The notes under the pieces were generated by a model. It was not told the origin of the DNA. It did not search any database and saw only the letters and a program-made list of their open reading frames with translations. Of a stretch of DNA of 64,000 bases, positions 16,449 to 25,411 are shown one piece after another. This DNA comes from Myxococcales bacterium (GTDB lineage Bacteria > Myxococcota_A > Polyangia > Polyangiales > Houyiibacteriaceae), in assembly GCA_019637115.1 (NCBI GenBank), contig JAHBWH010000010.1, positions 1-64,000 on the forward strand, read 5' to 3'. The stretch's first letter is position 1. Every line of letters begins with the position of its first letter. The position numbers and the translations under genes were made by a program.

Positions 16449-18668
16449 TCATTCAGCCGGCTCGGCCTCGGCAGCCTCCGCCGCCTCGATGGCGCGCGCG
16501 CGGACGTTCGCGGGCGCCGCGTCGCCGAGCACCTCCGTGCTGCGCGCCGAAGGCCACGGGAGGTAATCGTCGATCGCGCCGAGGTACCAGCCGAGCCCGA
16601 GCCCGAGCACGACGAGCAGGAAGACGTAGAGCTTCCACGGCCGCTTCTTCTCGGCGAAGGGATCGTGCAGGTCCCGCTTCGACCCCTTCGGGATCTCCGC
16701 CACGCTCGTCAGCGCCTCGCCGAAGGGCACGTTGACCTTCGCGAGCGTGTTGACCGCCCAGCCGTTCGCGTCGAGGAGCGGGCCGAGGTTGCGTTGGCGG
16801 AGCTTGAGCCACGCGATCGCCATCGAGGGCCCGCTGATCAGCAAGATCAGCCCGAGCACGCCGAGCGGCATCCAGAGTCCCAGCCCGAAGAACGACTCGA
16901 GGAGCATCCCGAGCGCCGCCGTGATGCCGCCGACGGCGACGCCGAGCGCGGCGACCACGCCGATGTCGATCTTGCGAGGGACGGCGGGCGGCCGCGCGCC
17001 GCTGGTCGCCGCCTCCGCGCCCTCGGCCGTCGCCGAAATGCTCGCGTCCGCGCGCTCCTCGGCGGCCTGCGCGCGGCGGGCGACCTGGTCCTCGATGAGC
17101 CGCAAGAGCTTCTTGTAGGGGCTCCAGAACGCCTGCCGCACGCTGATGGGGTTGTCGACGATGCGCGTCACCGTCGCGTCCCACGACCCGCCCTTGCGGT
17201 CGTAGAAGAGCCCGTTGCGGCCAACCATCAGGTTGTCGACCGATCCGTTCGTCACCGCCGCCGCGACCGACATCGTGTCGCCCTTGGCGTTGCGCAGGTC
17301 GCAATAGAGCACGTACGCCTTCGAGTGGGGCGACATCGTCGCGTGCTTCGCGGCGTCGTTCACGAGGATGCACAGCTCGCACGCGCGCTGATCGATGTAG
17401 AGCGTGCCCACCTGAAAGGCCGCGGGGCCCTTGCGAGCGTAGAAGTCCCGGAACGACACGAAGTTGTTCACGACCGGGACGAGGTCGCGGGTCATGTGCA
17501 GGAGCTTCTCGACCTTCTCCCGTGCTTCGGCGAGCGGCCGCGCCTCCTCGTCCTTGGCGACGAGCGCCTCGAGCTTCTCTTTCCAGCCGCCCTCCGCGAG
17601 CTCACGCGCGCGCGCCGGGCCGAGGGACGCGACCTCGGCCCCCTTCTGCTCCGCCTGCCACGCCACATGCGCCGCGAGCTTCGCGCGGACCTCCATCCAG
17701 TCCTCGTGGCCGAGCGCGTCGCGCTCGCCGAGGAGCGGCACGATCACCTTCTCGCGCAGGGCGAGGACGGCGTCCATCCACGCGGGGTTCAAGCCCGCGC
17801 CGAGCGGCAGATTCGCGCCGCTCTCGACGTGCGCGAGCGGGAAGTGCGCGACCTCATCGGCGGTGATCTGTAGGTCCTTCGCCGCCGCCGCGAGGTACTC
17901 GCTCTCCTCGCGGTTGACCGCGTTCAGGGCTCGCGGGTCGAAGGCGGCGACGCGACAGCGGGTGAAGAAATCGTCGACCTTGCTCGCGACCTTCGCGTAG
18001 GCCTCGTGGGCCGCGTCGGTCGCGTCCCCGAGCGGTCGCTTCTCGTCGGCCTGGCCCTCGTCCAGCCACGCCACGTAGGCGGCGAGCGCCTCGAAGAACG
18101 CGCCGAGCGACTCCGCCGTGATGCCGGGGTCGCCGTTCTTGTCGGTGGCGGGCTCCTTGGTGCACGAGAGCACGTCGACGATCGCCTGCTTCTCCCCTTC
18201 GTCCTCGGTCGAGCTCGCGGGGACGACGCCGTCGCCGTTCCAGGCCCCCGCGTTGAACTTCTCGATCGCGTCCTTCACGTCCGCGAGCGCGAGCGAGGTC
18301 TCGCCTTCCTTGTCGAGGCTCTTCAGGAGCGCCTTCGCCGTGTCGCGGAGGAGCTTGCCCTCGTCGCTCGCGTCCGAGATGGCCGAGAGCGCGAGGCTGG
18401 CGCGCTGGTCGAAGAGGATCTCCGGGTCGACGAGCTGGTCGGCCGTCCACTGGATGACGTCGATGAGCTCGGCCGCGTGCACACGCCCGTCGCCGTCCGA
18501 GTCGATGAGCGCGAGCGTGCGCTCGTCGAGCTCGAGGCCCTTCACCGGGCAAGCGAGCGCGACCCAGAGCTTCTGATCCAGCTCTCCGAGCGCGAGCAGG
18601 TCGGCGCTCGTGCGCAGCTGCACCTGGTCGACCCCGCCCGCGCGAAAGAAGCTCCACGTATGCGCCAT
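16449..18668 (-). CDS. Large EF-hand membrane protein of unknown function
   Basis: A 739-aa protein without a signal peptide. One canonical EF-hand loop lies at residues 56-67 (DSDGDGRVHAAE), with D, D, D and E in the calcium positions. A second, weaker acidic site lies at NAGAWNGDGVV. The middle is soluble and helical. Two hydrophobic segments around residues 575-630 and a third near 685 (LYVFLLVVLGLGLGWYLG) anchor the C-terminal part, which ends Ala/Glu-rich. The ATG at 18668 has GAGG seven bases upstream and is preferred to a GTG two codons before. Similar long proteins occur in myxobacteria, but I know of no assigned role. Calcium sensing is only suggested. Confidence 0.85.
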   Translation of the reverse strand: MAHTWSFFRAGGVDQVQLRTSADLLALGELDQKLWVALACPVKGLELDERTLALIDSDGDGRVHAAELIDVIQWTADQLVDPEILFDQRASLALSAISDASDEGKLLRDTAKALLKSLDKEGETSLALADVKDAIEKFNAGAWNGDGVVPASSTEDEGEKQAIVDVLSCTKEPATDKNGDPGITAESLGAFFEALAAYVAWLDEGQADEKRPLGDATDAAHEAYAKVASKVDDFFTRCRVAAFDPRALNAVNREESEYLAAAAKDLQITADEVAHFPLAHVESGANLPLGAGLNPAWMDAVLALREKVIVPLLGERDALGHEDWMEVRAKLAAHVAWQAEQKGAEVASLGPARARELAEGGWKEKLEALVAKDEEARPLAEAREKVEKLLHMTRDLVPVVNNFVSFRDFYARKGPAAFQVGTLYIDQRACELCILVNDAAKHATMSPHSKAYVLYCDLRNAKGDTMSVAAAVTNGSVDNLMVGRNGLFYDRKGGSWDATVTRIVDNPISVRQAFWSPYKKLLRLIEDQVARRAQAAEERADASISATAEGAEAATSGARPPAVPRKIDIGVVAALGVAVGGITAALGMLLESFFGLGLWMPLGVLGLILLISGPSMAIAWLKLRQRNLGPLLDANGWAVNTLAKVNVPFGEALTSVAEIPKGSKRDLHDPFAEKKRPWKLYVFLLVVLGLGLGWYLGAIDDYLPWPSARSTEVLGDAAPANVRARAIEAAEAAEAEPAE

Positions 18669-18705
18669 GTTCACCCTCGTCGCTGGCGACGTCTCCCCGA
18701 CGGCG

Positions 18706-19560
18706 TCAGAGGAACGTGTAGATGAGGCTCACGGTCGTGAGCGTGTCGAGCTTCTCGAAGCTGGTGCCGTCCGCGCGCTCCGCGGGGACGTTGTCGAAGA
18801 GCAGCTTGAACTTCAGCTCGACCTGCAGCCGGCCCGCGATCGTGCTGCGGAGCGCCGCGTCGAAGTTGATGCGGAGGTCCTCGATCTGCTGGAAGTTCAG
18901 CAGCGTCTCGACGCCGGTCAGGAACTTCACGTACTCGTTGAGGTTGTTCTCGTAGCCGAGGTAGATGCGCGCCGCGTGGACGATCTGGGTGTCCTCCCCG
19001 GTCGACATCTGAATCTCGGTGAAGTTGTCGTACGTCATGTCGTAGCCGATCTCGCCCCACGCCCGGTGGTTCTCCTCCCGGACGAAGTTGCGGAGATAAC
19101 CGGCCTGGAGCTGGAGGCGCGTGTCGAGACCCGCGAAGGTGTCCCAGCGGTGGGCGGCGGCGACGAAGAGGGCGTCCATGCGCGTGAGGTAGAAGTCGTA
19201 GCGCAGCTTCGTGTTGGAGTTCCGGACGGTGTCGACGAGCGGCGTCGTCGTGTCGCCGGCCGGGGCCGCGCGGCCGTAGTTGAAGGCCCAGTCGAAGGCG
19301 GTCGCGTGGCGCCCGCGGACGAGCCGGAAGGCCGTGCCAGCCGCGAGGTTCCACGAGCGCGTGTTACCCGTCGCGACGTTCGCGCCCGCCGAGACGGCGA
19401 AGTTCGTCACGTCCTCCGAGGGCGCCTCGACGTTGGCCCGCTCGGTGAGCTGGGTCGGCGGCGGCGGGTCCTGCGCGAACGCGGGCGCAGAGAGCGCCGA
19501 CAAGCCCAGGCAGATCGCTGCGAAGCGCGCGGAGGCGCATGATCGGTAGGTTCGTTCCAC
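18706..19560 (-). CDS. DUF481-family outer-membrane beta-barrel protein
   Basis: A 284-aa secreted protein with signal peptide AAICLGLSALSAPAFAQD. The rest is an even run of amphipathic strands with aromatic ends (FAVSAGANVATGNTRSWNL, AFDWAFNYGRAA, YDMTYDNFTEIQ, KLDTLTTVSLIYTFL), the pattern of the DUF481 barrel family (salt-induced outer-membrane proteins). The terminal Phe-Leu fits barrel insertion. The start is placed at GTG 19560 because AGGAG lies six bases upstream and the signal peptide then begins correctly; an ATG at 19581 lacks a ribosome binding site. The role is unknown in detail. Confidence 0.88.
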   Translation of the reverse strand: MERTYRSCASARFAAICLGLSALSAPAFAQDPPPPTQLTERANVEAPSEDVTNFAVSAGANVATGNTRSWNLAAGTAFRLVRGRHATAFDWAFNYGRAAPAGDTTTPLVDTVRNSNTKLRYDFYLTRMDALFVAAAHRWDTFAGLDTRLQLQAGYLRNFVREENHRAWGEIGYDMTYDNFTEIQMSTGEDTQIVHAARIYLGYENNLNEYVKFLTGVETLLNFQQIEDLRINFDAALRSTIAGRLQVELKFKLLFDNVPAERADGTSFEKLDTLTTVSLIYTFL

Positions 19561-19584
19561 GGTCTTCTCCTCTGTGGGCATGCG

Positions 19585-19620
19585 CCCAACCACCCCAAAC
19601 CAGCCACCCAACCAACCCAG
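19585..19620 (-). promoter_or_regulatory. G-rich leader tract, possible G-quadruplex
   Basis: On the minus strand the leader of the DUF481 gene is almost only G and T. It contains four runs of at least three G (GGGTTGGTTGGG, then GGGG and GGG) separated by short loops. It lies 25 bases upstream of the start and before the ribosome binding site, so an RNA or DNA quadruplex here could affect translation or transcription. Formation is unproven. Confidence 0.35.
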
Positions 19621-19768
19621 GCGCGCACATAGCAACATCTCTGCCAGCGGGGCACCACTTTCTGGCGTTCGCGACGGGGGGAGTGGACTACTGAACGTCC
19701 GTGAACGGGGCCTACGCCCTCTCAGGCGCCGTCGCCGTCGGTCAGGGCCCACGACGACCGTGACACCC

Positions 19769-20941
19769 ATGCACCCGACCAGCCCCGATCCCCGAACGCA
19801 CTGGACCCTCGAAGCCGACCTCGCGTTCTTGAACCACGGCTCCTTCGGCGCCTGCCCGCGTGAGGTGCTCGACGCACAGGCTGCGCATCGCGCTCGGATG
19901 GAGGCGCAACCCGTGCGCTTCTTCGTCGAGGAGCTCGAGCCAGCGCTCGAGGCCACTAGGCGCGAGGTCGCGGTGTTCCTCCGCGCGGAACCGGACGACC
20001 TCGTCTTCGTCCGGAACGCCACCGAGGGCGTCAACGCCGTCCTCCGCTCCCTCCGCTTCGCGCCGGGCGACGCGATCCTGATCACCGACCACGGCTACCA
20101 CGCGGTCGAGAACGCCGCGCGCTACGTCGCCGCCCGCGAGGGGGCGCGCGTCGACGTCGCGAAGGTCCCCTTCCCGCTCACCGATCCGGAGCAGGTCACG
20201 CGCGCCGTGCTCGACGCGCTCACGCCGACGACCCGGCTCGTCATCGTCGATCACGTCACGAGCCCCACCGGCCTCGTCTTCCCCGTCGAAGCGATCGCGC
20301 GGGCCCTCGACGCGCGCGGCGTCGATCTCCTCGTGGACGGCGCCCACGCGCCAGGGATGCTCGACCTCGACCTCCGCGCGCTCGGCGCCGCCTATTACAC
20401 GGGCAACTTCCACAAATGGATCTGCGCCCCCAAGGGCGCCGCCTTCCTGCACGTCCGTCGTGACCGACAGGGCCCGATCGTCCCGCCGGTCATCAGCCAC
20501 GGCCTCGACTCGACGCGCCCGCGGGCCCGCTTCCTCGAGACCTTCGACTGGACGGGCACCCACGATCCGAGCGCGGTGCTCGCGATCCCCGCGGCCCTCG
20601 CCTTCGTCGATCGGTGGTTCGGCGGCTGGCCCCGCCTACGCGAGTCCAACCGCGCGCTCGCGCTCGCCGCCCGCGACCGACTCGCCGAGGTCCTCGGCGT
20701 CGCCCCACCCGCGCCGGACTCGATGATCGGCTCGCTCGTCGCGTTGCCCCTGCCGCCAGGCGGCGGCCGACCCACGTCGCACCTCTACACGGATCCGCTC
20801 CAGACGGAGCTCCGCGAGGCCCATCGCATCGAGGTCCCGATCGTCCCATGGCCCGCGCCCCCCGCCCGCCTCGTGCGGGTGAGCGCGATGCCCTACGTGA
20901 CGCTCGAAGACATCGAGCGGCTGGCCCACGCGCTCCGCTGA
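19769..20941 (+). CDS. Class V PLP-dependent aminotransferase (isopenicillin-N-epimerase-like)
   Basis: A 390-aa PLP enzyme of the NifS/CefD fold. The N-terminus FLNHGSFGACPREVLDAQ is typical of the isopenicillin-N-epimerase/EgtE-like branch. It also has RNATEGVNAVLRSL (cofactor phosphate region), LLVDGAHAPGML (Asp about 189 to the PLP pyridine) and YTGNFHKWICAPKG (Lys about 216, Schiff base). The C-terminal domain holds VRVSAMPYVTLEDIERL. The substrate cannot be told; epimerase, C-S lyase and aminotransferase are all possible. It is divergent from the DUF481 gene by 208 bases. The start ATG is chosen because the known motif begins about 20 residues later. Confidence 0.92.
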   Translation: MHPTSPDPRTHWTLEADLAFLNHGSFGACPREVLDAQAAHRARMEAQPVRFFVEELEPALEATRREVAVFLRAEPDDLVFVRNATEGVNAVLRSLRFAPGDAILITDHGYHAVENAARYVAAREGARVDVAKVPFPLTDPEQVTRAVLDALTPTTRLVIVDHVTSPTGLVFPVEAIARALDARGVDLLVDGAHAPGMLDLDLRALGAAYYTGNFHKWICAPKGAAFLHVRRDRQGPIVPPVISHGLDSTRPRARFLETFDWTGTHDPSAVLAIPAALAFVDRWFGGWPRLRESNRALALAARDRLAEVLGVAPPAPDSMIGSLVALPLPPGGGRPTSHLYTDPLQTELREAHRIEVPIVPWPAPPARLVRVSAMPYVTLEDIERLAHALR

Positions 20942-20981
20942 CCGAGCGACCGAAACCACGCAGCCAGAATCCGACCCGGCG

Positions 20982-21092
20982 TCAGAAGGCGCGAACGTCG
21001 CCCTCGTCCCGGGTCCGGCGCCAAGCGTGGAAGCTCATGACCACGAGCGGGATCACGAACGCGCCGAAGAAGAGGAACGCGCCGTGATGCAC
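20982..21092 (-). other. Out-of-frame hydrophobic tail of the 243-aa gene (possible frameshift)
   Basis: In the frame next to the end of the gene at 21053-21784 there is HHGAFLFFGAFVIPLVVMS then a polar end (FHAWRRTRDEGDVRAF). This is a clear membrane helix with a charged end. The upstream gene loses coherent composition at the same place ([11 protein letters not shown]). A one-base indel would join them into one protein of about 265 aa. Alternatively this is a separate small membrane protein from GTG at 21092, overlapping the gene. Confidence 0.4.
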
Positions 21093-21784
21093 GAGACCTC
21101 GCCAGCGATCGCGAACGCGTCGATCCGCGACCACGCGAACGCCTGTGGCCCGGTGGGCAATCCCACGACGCAGCCGTCCGGCGCCAAGACCAAGACACGC
21201 GCGTCTCGGCGACGCGCTCGTCGTGCGGCGAGCACGCGCGGCGTGATCGCGCCGAGCGCCGTCCCCGCGACCACCGACGCGAGGAGCGGCGCGCCGGCGA
21301 GCACGCCGAGGTAGAGCCCCGAGAGCGCCCCCGCGGCGCCCACGGCGACCCGCTCGAAGGCGACGGTCGCGGGCGCCCTCGGCCCGGCCCCGACGGGCAC
21401 CTCGAGGGCGCCCGGCACGGCTTGGCGCGCGATCACGCGCTCGAGCAGGGTCGCCTCGTCGAGCCGCGGGCGAGCGGGCGCCGCCCGATACCCGATCTGC
21501 TGCGACCGCTCCCGGATGGTGGCCGCGAGGCCCTCGATCCCCCGCTCCCGGAGCGAGGGCGGCAGCGCGTCGAGCTCGAGCGCGATCCACGGCGGGGCCG
21601 GGGGCTCACGCGGCAGGAGCACGAGCAGGCGCTCCGGAGGCAGCGCCGCCACCCCGAGCACCTGCTCCCATCGGGCGCGCAACACCCGTCGCGGCGAGAG
21701 CCGAAGCGCGAGCCCCTCGGCCGCGAGCTCGATCGGCTCGCCCAGCGTGCCCTCGCGCTCTTCGACCCAGTCACTCGTCCGCAT
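21053..21784 (-). CDS. Membrane protein of unknown function, translationally coupled to the CPBP protease
   Basis: A 243-aa protein. An N-terminal beta-rich region (EPIELAAEGLALRLSPRRV, WEQVLGVAALPPERLLVLL) looks like a PH-like domain of the YcxB type. A hydrophobic hairpin lies at about residues 145-185 (GALSGLYLGVLAGAPLLASV), followed by another beta-rich stretch (DARVLVLAPDGCVVGL). It overlaps the CPBP gene stop by 14 bases, so it is translationally coupled. The C-terminus looks frameshifted, as the next frame supplies a membrane helix. Function unknown. Confidence 0.7.
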   Translation of the reverse strand: MRTSDWVEEREGTLGEPIELAAEGLALRLSPRRVLRARWEQVLGVAALPPERLLVLLPREPPAPPWIALELDALPPSLRERGIEGLAATIRERSQQIGYRAAPARPRLDEATLLERVIARQAVPGALEVPVGAGPRAPATVAFERVAVGAAGALSGLYLGVLAGAPLLASVVAGTALGAITPRVLAARRARRRDARVLVLAPDGCVVGLPTGPQAFAWSRIDAFAIAGEVSCITARSSSSARS

Positions 21785-22619
21785 CGTCGAGCCAGACCAG
21801 CGCCGCGAGCGCCGCCGCTGCGAGCGCGGCGCTGCCGAGCACGAGCGGCAGTGGCACGTGGAGGACCTCGTCGGCGAAGACGTTGACGCTGGGGATCGCG
21901 AAGAGCTCGGGGGGCACCAGCACGGGCACCGCGTTCACCATCGCGTGCAGCGCGAGCCCAGGGAGCACCGAGCGCGTGCGCAACCGGATCGCGCCGAGCA
22001 CGAGGCCCGCCAAGAAGGCGACGACGGCCGCCGCCGGGCGGCCGTGCATCAGCCCAAAGAAGAGCGCCGAGAGCACGAGCGCGACGCGCTCGTCGTAGGC
22101 GCGCGCGAGCCCGGGCAGCAGCAGGCCGCGGAAGAGCAGCTCCTCGACGACGGGCGCGATGACGACGACCGCGAGCACCACGAGCACTCCGTCGAGGGCG
22201 CCGTCGATGCGCAGCAGGTCGCGGACGGCGTGAGCGTGGCGCAGGTCTCGCCCGATCAGCTCGTGGACCAGGTTGCCGACCTCGGCGAGCGGGAGCTGCA
22301 GCGCCGCGCCCGCGAGCGCCGCGAGCCCGAGCGTCGTCCACGAGGTCGGCCGCAGCGCGAGCGCCTCGCGCGCCGGCACCCCGTCATGCCCGCGCACGCC
22401 CCAGAGGATCGCCGCGCCGAAGGCGAGGAGCTGCGCGAGGCCGAGGCTCAAAGGATCGCGCATCACCGCTGCGGCGGCTTCGCCGAAGCTCGCGCCGCGG
22501 AGCATGCGCACGCCCGCCGCGACGAGCTGGACGCCGAGCGCGCCGAGCGTGGCGAGCACGACGTAGCCGAGCGCCGCGTGCCAGCGCATCGGAGGCCCTT
22601 GGCGCTCGAGGACGACCAC
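21771..22619 (-). CDS. CPBP-family intramembrane glutamic protease
   Basis: A 282-aa multi-pass inner-membrane protein with the three motifs of the CPBP (CAAX/bacteriocin-processing) family: EELLFRG at 159-165 with the catalytic Glu pair, FGLMH at 188-192 and HAMVN at 225-229. Relatives include prenyl proteases, bacteriocin-immunity proteins and the myxosortases proposed to process MYXO-CTERM tails. It sits in a minus-strand operon between a TPR lipoprotein (10-base gap) and a 243-aa membrane protein (overlap). The start is GTG 22619, or ATG 22589; neither has a clear ribosome binding site. Two proteins with MYXO-CTERM-like tails lie 10-15 kb away, but a link is inference. Confidence 0.93.
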   Translation of the reverse strand: MVVLERQGPPMRWHAALGYVVLATLGALGVQLVAAGVRMLRGASFGEAAAAVMRDPLSLGLAQLLAFGAAILWGVRGHDGVPAREALALRPTSWTTLGLAALAGAALQLPLAEVGNLVHELIGRDLRHAHAVRDLLRIDGALDGVLVVLAVVVIAPVVEELLFRGLLLPGLARAYDERVALVLSALFFGLMHGRPAAAVVAFLAGLVLGAIRLRTRSVLPGLALHAMVNAVPVLVPPELFAIPSVNVFADEVLHVPLPLVLGSAALAAAALAALVWLDDADE

Positions 22620-22628
22620 GTCGCGGGC

Positions 22629-24749
22629 TCAGCGACGCAGGAGGTGTTGGGCCATGGCGTGCTCGTAGAAACCCACCATGCCGAGGCCGACGACCTGCTC
22701 GAAGAGCTGGCGCGCGCCCGCAGCGTCGCCCTCCGCGAGGCGACGCGCGCCCTCGTAGAAGAGCGCCTCGGTGCGCTCCCCCACCCCGTCGGCGGCGCGG
22801 CTGAGCTCGTCGAAGGGCAGCGCGCCCGTGCCGAAGGCCGCGAGCTTGCCGCTCCAGCCGTTCTCGCTGACCTGGTCGCGCAAGACCTCGACGACGTCCG
22901 TGTCGACCGGGGCCCCGACACGCGCGGCGATCACCTTCACCCAGAGCGCGAAGTACACGCGCCACTGCGGCTCGAGTGTCACCTGGCGCTGAGCCTCGCG
23001 GAAGATCTCCTGCGCGAGCTCCAGGCTCGGCTCGGGGCTCGACACGAGGTGCGAGAGCGCCGTCGCGTAGGTCTCGCGCAGACGCGGCGCGGCGCGGAGC
23101 GCAGCGCGAAACGCACCCCCCGCGTCGTTGTGGCGCCCCAGCAGGTCGAGGAGGATCGCGCGGCGGGTGTGGATCTCGGCGAGCACCGCCGGCTCCTCGG
23201 CCTGCGGGGCGAAGCGGTCCCACTGCTCGAGGGCCTGCCGCCACATCCGCTCGGCCTGCGAGGCGTTCCCTGCGGCCGCGAACGAGTCGCCGAGCGATTG
23301 GATGATGGTCGCCCGACGCAGCTCGTCGAGCGGGCTCGTGCTCGGCGTGAGATCGAGCGCCCGACGGTAGTGGCGCACCGCGTCCTCGGCGGCGCCGGTC
23401 CGCAGCGCGAGCAGCCCGAGCTGCGCGAGCGCGTCGGCCGACTCTTGCGCCTGCAGGCTCGCCTCGAAGCGGCGCGCCGCCTCACCCGGGTTGCCCGAGT
23501 GCATCTCGGCCGTGCCGACGAGCAGCTCGATGCGCGCGCGCGCTACCGGCGGCTCGGCCTGAGGGAAGCGCGACGCGCGCTCGTCGAGGATGCGCAGCGC
23601 GCGGTCGGCCAGGCGGCGCGCGCCCGTCGCGTCGGCCCCGAAGAGGCCGCGCTCGAGGAGCTCGTCGATGGCCGCGAGCGCCTCGTCGTAGAGCTCGCGG
23701 CGCGTCGGCGCGCGCTCGATCGCGGAGGCGAAGTAGGCGAGCGCGTCGTCGGAGCGGTCGTCGACGACGGCGATCCGCGCCAGGCACGCGAGGAAGCGCG
23801 GATCGTCGGCGAAGCGCCGCTGCCCGAGGCGACACAGGCCCGTGGCCGACTGGGGGCGGGCCTCGCGGTAGACCTCGGCGAGCTCCACCGCGGCGTCGGC
23901 CGCGCGGGCACCGGAGCCTTGGACGAACTCCAGCGCGCGGATGAGCTGGCCCGCGGTCTCGCCGCGGTCATCGAGCCCTCGGAGGTGGGCGAGCGCGTCG
24001 CCCACGCGCCCGTGCCGCAGGTAGACCGCGGCGACGTCCAGGGGCGCGAGCCGGAGCACCTGCGCCGAGAGGGGGCCCATGCGCAGGAGCGCCTCCGGCC
24101 CCTGGCGGAACCCCTCGGTGATGGAGTCGCGGCGGTCGACGTGGAGCTGCGCGAGCGTCGCGAGCACGTCCGGCGCGGGCGCGAGGCGCGAGGCCTCGTC
24201 CCATTGGTCAATGAGCCCCGTGTAGCGCTGGAACGCCGTCGGGAAGGTCGACCGCGCGTCGCGACCCCAGGTCGTCACGAGCGCGAGCTCTTCTTGGACG
24301 CGCGCGTCGTCGGGGTGGATCGCGCGCAGGAGCCGCAGCGCGCCGATGACCTTGCCCTCCTGGCCGAGGCGCTCGGCGCGCGCGACGAGCGCGCGGGCGA
24401 CGGGCTCGAACGCGGCGGGGACGTCACCCGACTCGACGTCTTCGGGGGTGAGCAGGTCCGAGAGTCGCTCGAGGTGCCGCGCGATTACCTCGGAGTCGCC
24501 ACGGCGCAGCATCCGGTCGGAGCCTCGATCCAACCAGTCGACGAGCGCGTCGCGGAGCTGGCGCCGGGCGGGGTCGTCGGGTGGCAGCGCGTGGTACGCG
24601 CGCAGCAGATCGGGGCCGGTCTGGTCGTCGATCCGATCGGGCACCGGAGCGCCCAGCGCGGTCGTCGTCTGGCCGTTTCGGCCCGCCGTCGCGCACGCGA
24701 GCAGCACGAACGGCAAGACGATGAGGAGGGGTCGCACGAAGGTCTTCAT
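22629..24749 (-). CDS. Large TPR-rich lipoprotein
   Basis: A 706-aa lipoprotein; signal peptide KTFVRPLLIVLPFVLLAC with lipid-modified Cys19. The mature protein is a nearly continuous superhelix of tetratricopeptide-like repeats, e.g. DALAQLGLLALRTGAAEDAV, YRRALDLTPS and AERMWRQALEQWDRFAPQ. Such proteins act as scaffolds for envelope complexes. It is the first gene of an operon with the CPBP protease and the following membrane protein. The start ATG at 24749 begins the signal peptide; the frame is open far upstream but without a signal peptide. The partner is unknown. Confidence 0.9.
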   Translation of the reverse strand: MKTFVRPLLIVLPFVLLACATAGRNGQTTTALGAPVPDRIDDQTGPDLLRAYHALPPDDPARRQLRDALVDWLDRGSDRMLRRGDSEVIARHLERLSDLLTPEDVESGDVPAAFEPVARALVARAERLGQEGKVIGALRLLRAIHPDDARVQEELALVTTWGRDARSTFPTAFQRYTGLIDQWDEASRLAPAPDVLATLAQLHVDRRDSITEGFRQGPEALLRMGPLSAQVLRLAPLDVAAVYLRHGRVGDALAHLRGLDDRGETAGQLIRALEFVQGSGARAADAAVELAEVYREARPQSATGLCRLGQRRFADDPRFLACLARIAVVDDRSDDALAYFASAIERAPTRRELYDEALAAIDELLERGLFGADATGARRLADRALRILDERASRFPQAEPPVARARIELLVGTAEMHSGNPGEAARRFEASLQAQESADALAQLGLLALRTGAAEDAVRHYRRALDLTPSTSPLDELRRATIIQSLGDSFAAAGNASQAERMWRQALEQWDRFAPQAEEPAVLAEIHTRRAILLDLLGRHNDAGGAFRAALRAAPRLRETYATALSHLVSSPEPSLELAQEIFREAQRQVTLEPQWRVYFALWVKVIAARVGAPVDTDVVEVLRDQVSENGWSGKLAAFGTGALPFDELSRAADGVGERTEALFYEGARRLAEGDAAGARQLFEQVVGLGMVGFYEHAMAQHLLRR

Positions 24750-24943
24750 GGGGCCGGTCGCCCGAGCATAGCAAGAACGCCCCCTGGTGCCCCCAAACCG
24801 AAGTTCGTCCCAGGTATCCGCGGCCCTCGTCGCGGATCGCGACCGAGCGCGCGCGGGTCGTCCCCTGACGTCGGGCGTGGCGTCCGACGGCCCCGTCGAA
24901 CGCCACGCTCGACGACCCGTCGCACCTGCCCCATGGTCTGGAG

Positions 24944-25405
24944 GTGTCCGAGACGTTTCCCGACGCCCCCCCGACCGAGCCCGAACGCGCGCTCCCGCCC
25001 CGCCTCGTCCTCTACGACGGCGTCTGCGGGCTCTGCGACCGGACGGTGCAGTGGCTTCTCGACCGCGACCCGGAGGGCAACCTCCGCTTCGCGACGCTCC
25101 AGGGCGAGACGGGGCGCGCCGTGCTCGCGCGGCACCCCGAGCTCCCGGCCGGCCTCGACAGCGTGCTCTTCGTCGAGCGCCGCGACGGCGTCGAGCGCGT
25201 CTCCTATCGAAGCCGCGCGCTCTTCCAGATCGCGCGCCACCTGCAGGGCGCGCTGCCACGGTTCCTCTCGATCTTCCGGTTCGTCCCGGCGTTCCTGACC
25301 GACCTCGGGTACCGGCTCGTCGCCCGAGTGCGCTATCGGATCTGGGGCAAGCTCGACGCATGCCGCGTCCCGAGCCCCGGCGAGCGCGCGCGCTTCCTCG
25401 ACTGA
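24944..25405 (+). CDS. DCC-family thiol-disulfide oxidoreductase (DUF393)
   Basis: A 153-aa soluble protein with the family signature DGVCGLC at residues 25-31 (Asp-x-x-Cys-x-x-Cys) and the downstream family pattern (WLLDRDPEGNLRFATLQGET, SYRSRALFQIARHL, RVRYRIWGK). DCC proteins are thioredoxin-like and predicted redox-active. The GTG start at 24944 lies right after GGAG, an unusually short gap, but no better start fits the frame. It is convergent with the kinase gene (6 bases apart) and divergent from the TPR lipoprotein. Confidence 0.9.
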   Translation: MSETFPDAPPTEPERALPPRLVLYDGVCGLCDRTVQWLLDRDPEGNLRFATLQGETGRAVLARHPELPAGLDSVLFVERRDGVERVSYRSRALFQIARHLQGALPRFLSIFRFVPAFLTDLGYRLVARVRYRIWGKLDACRVPSPGERARFLD

Positions 25406-25411
25406 CGCCCC

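Noticed and set aside
21516..25298. 1260-codon plus-strand frame opposite the TPR lipoprotein
   Set aside because: Arg/Glu/Val-rich shadow of three real minus-strand genes with lipobox, CPBP motifs and TPRs.
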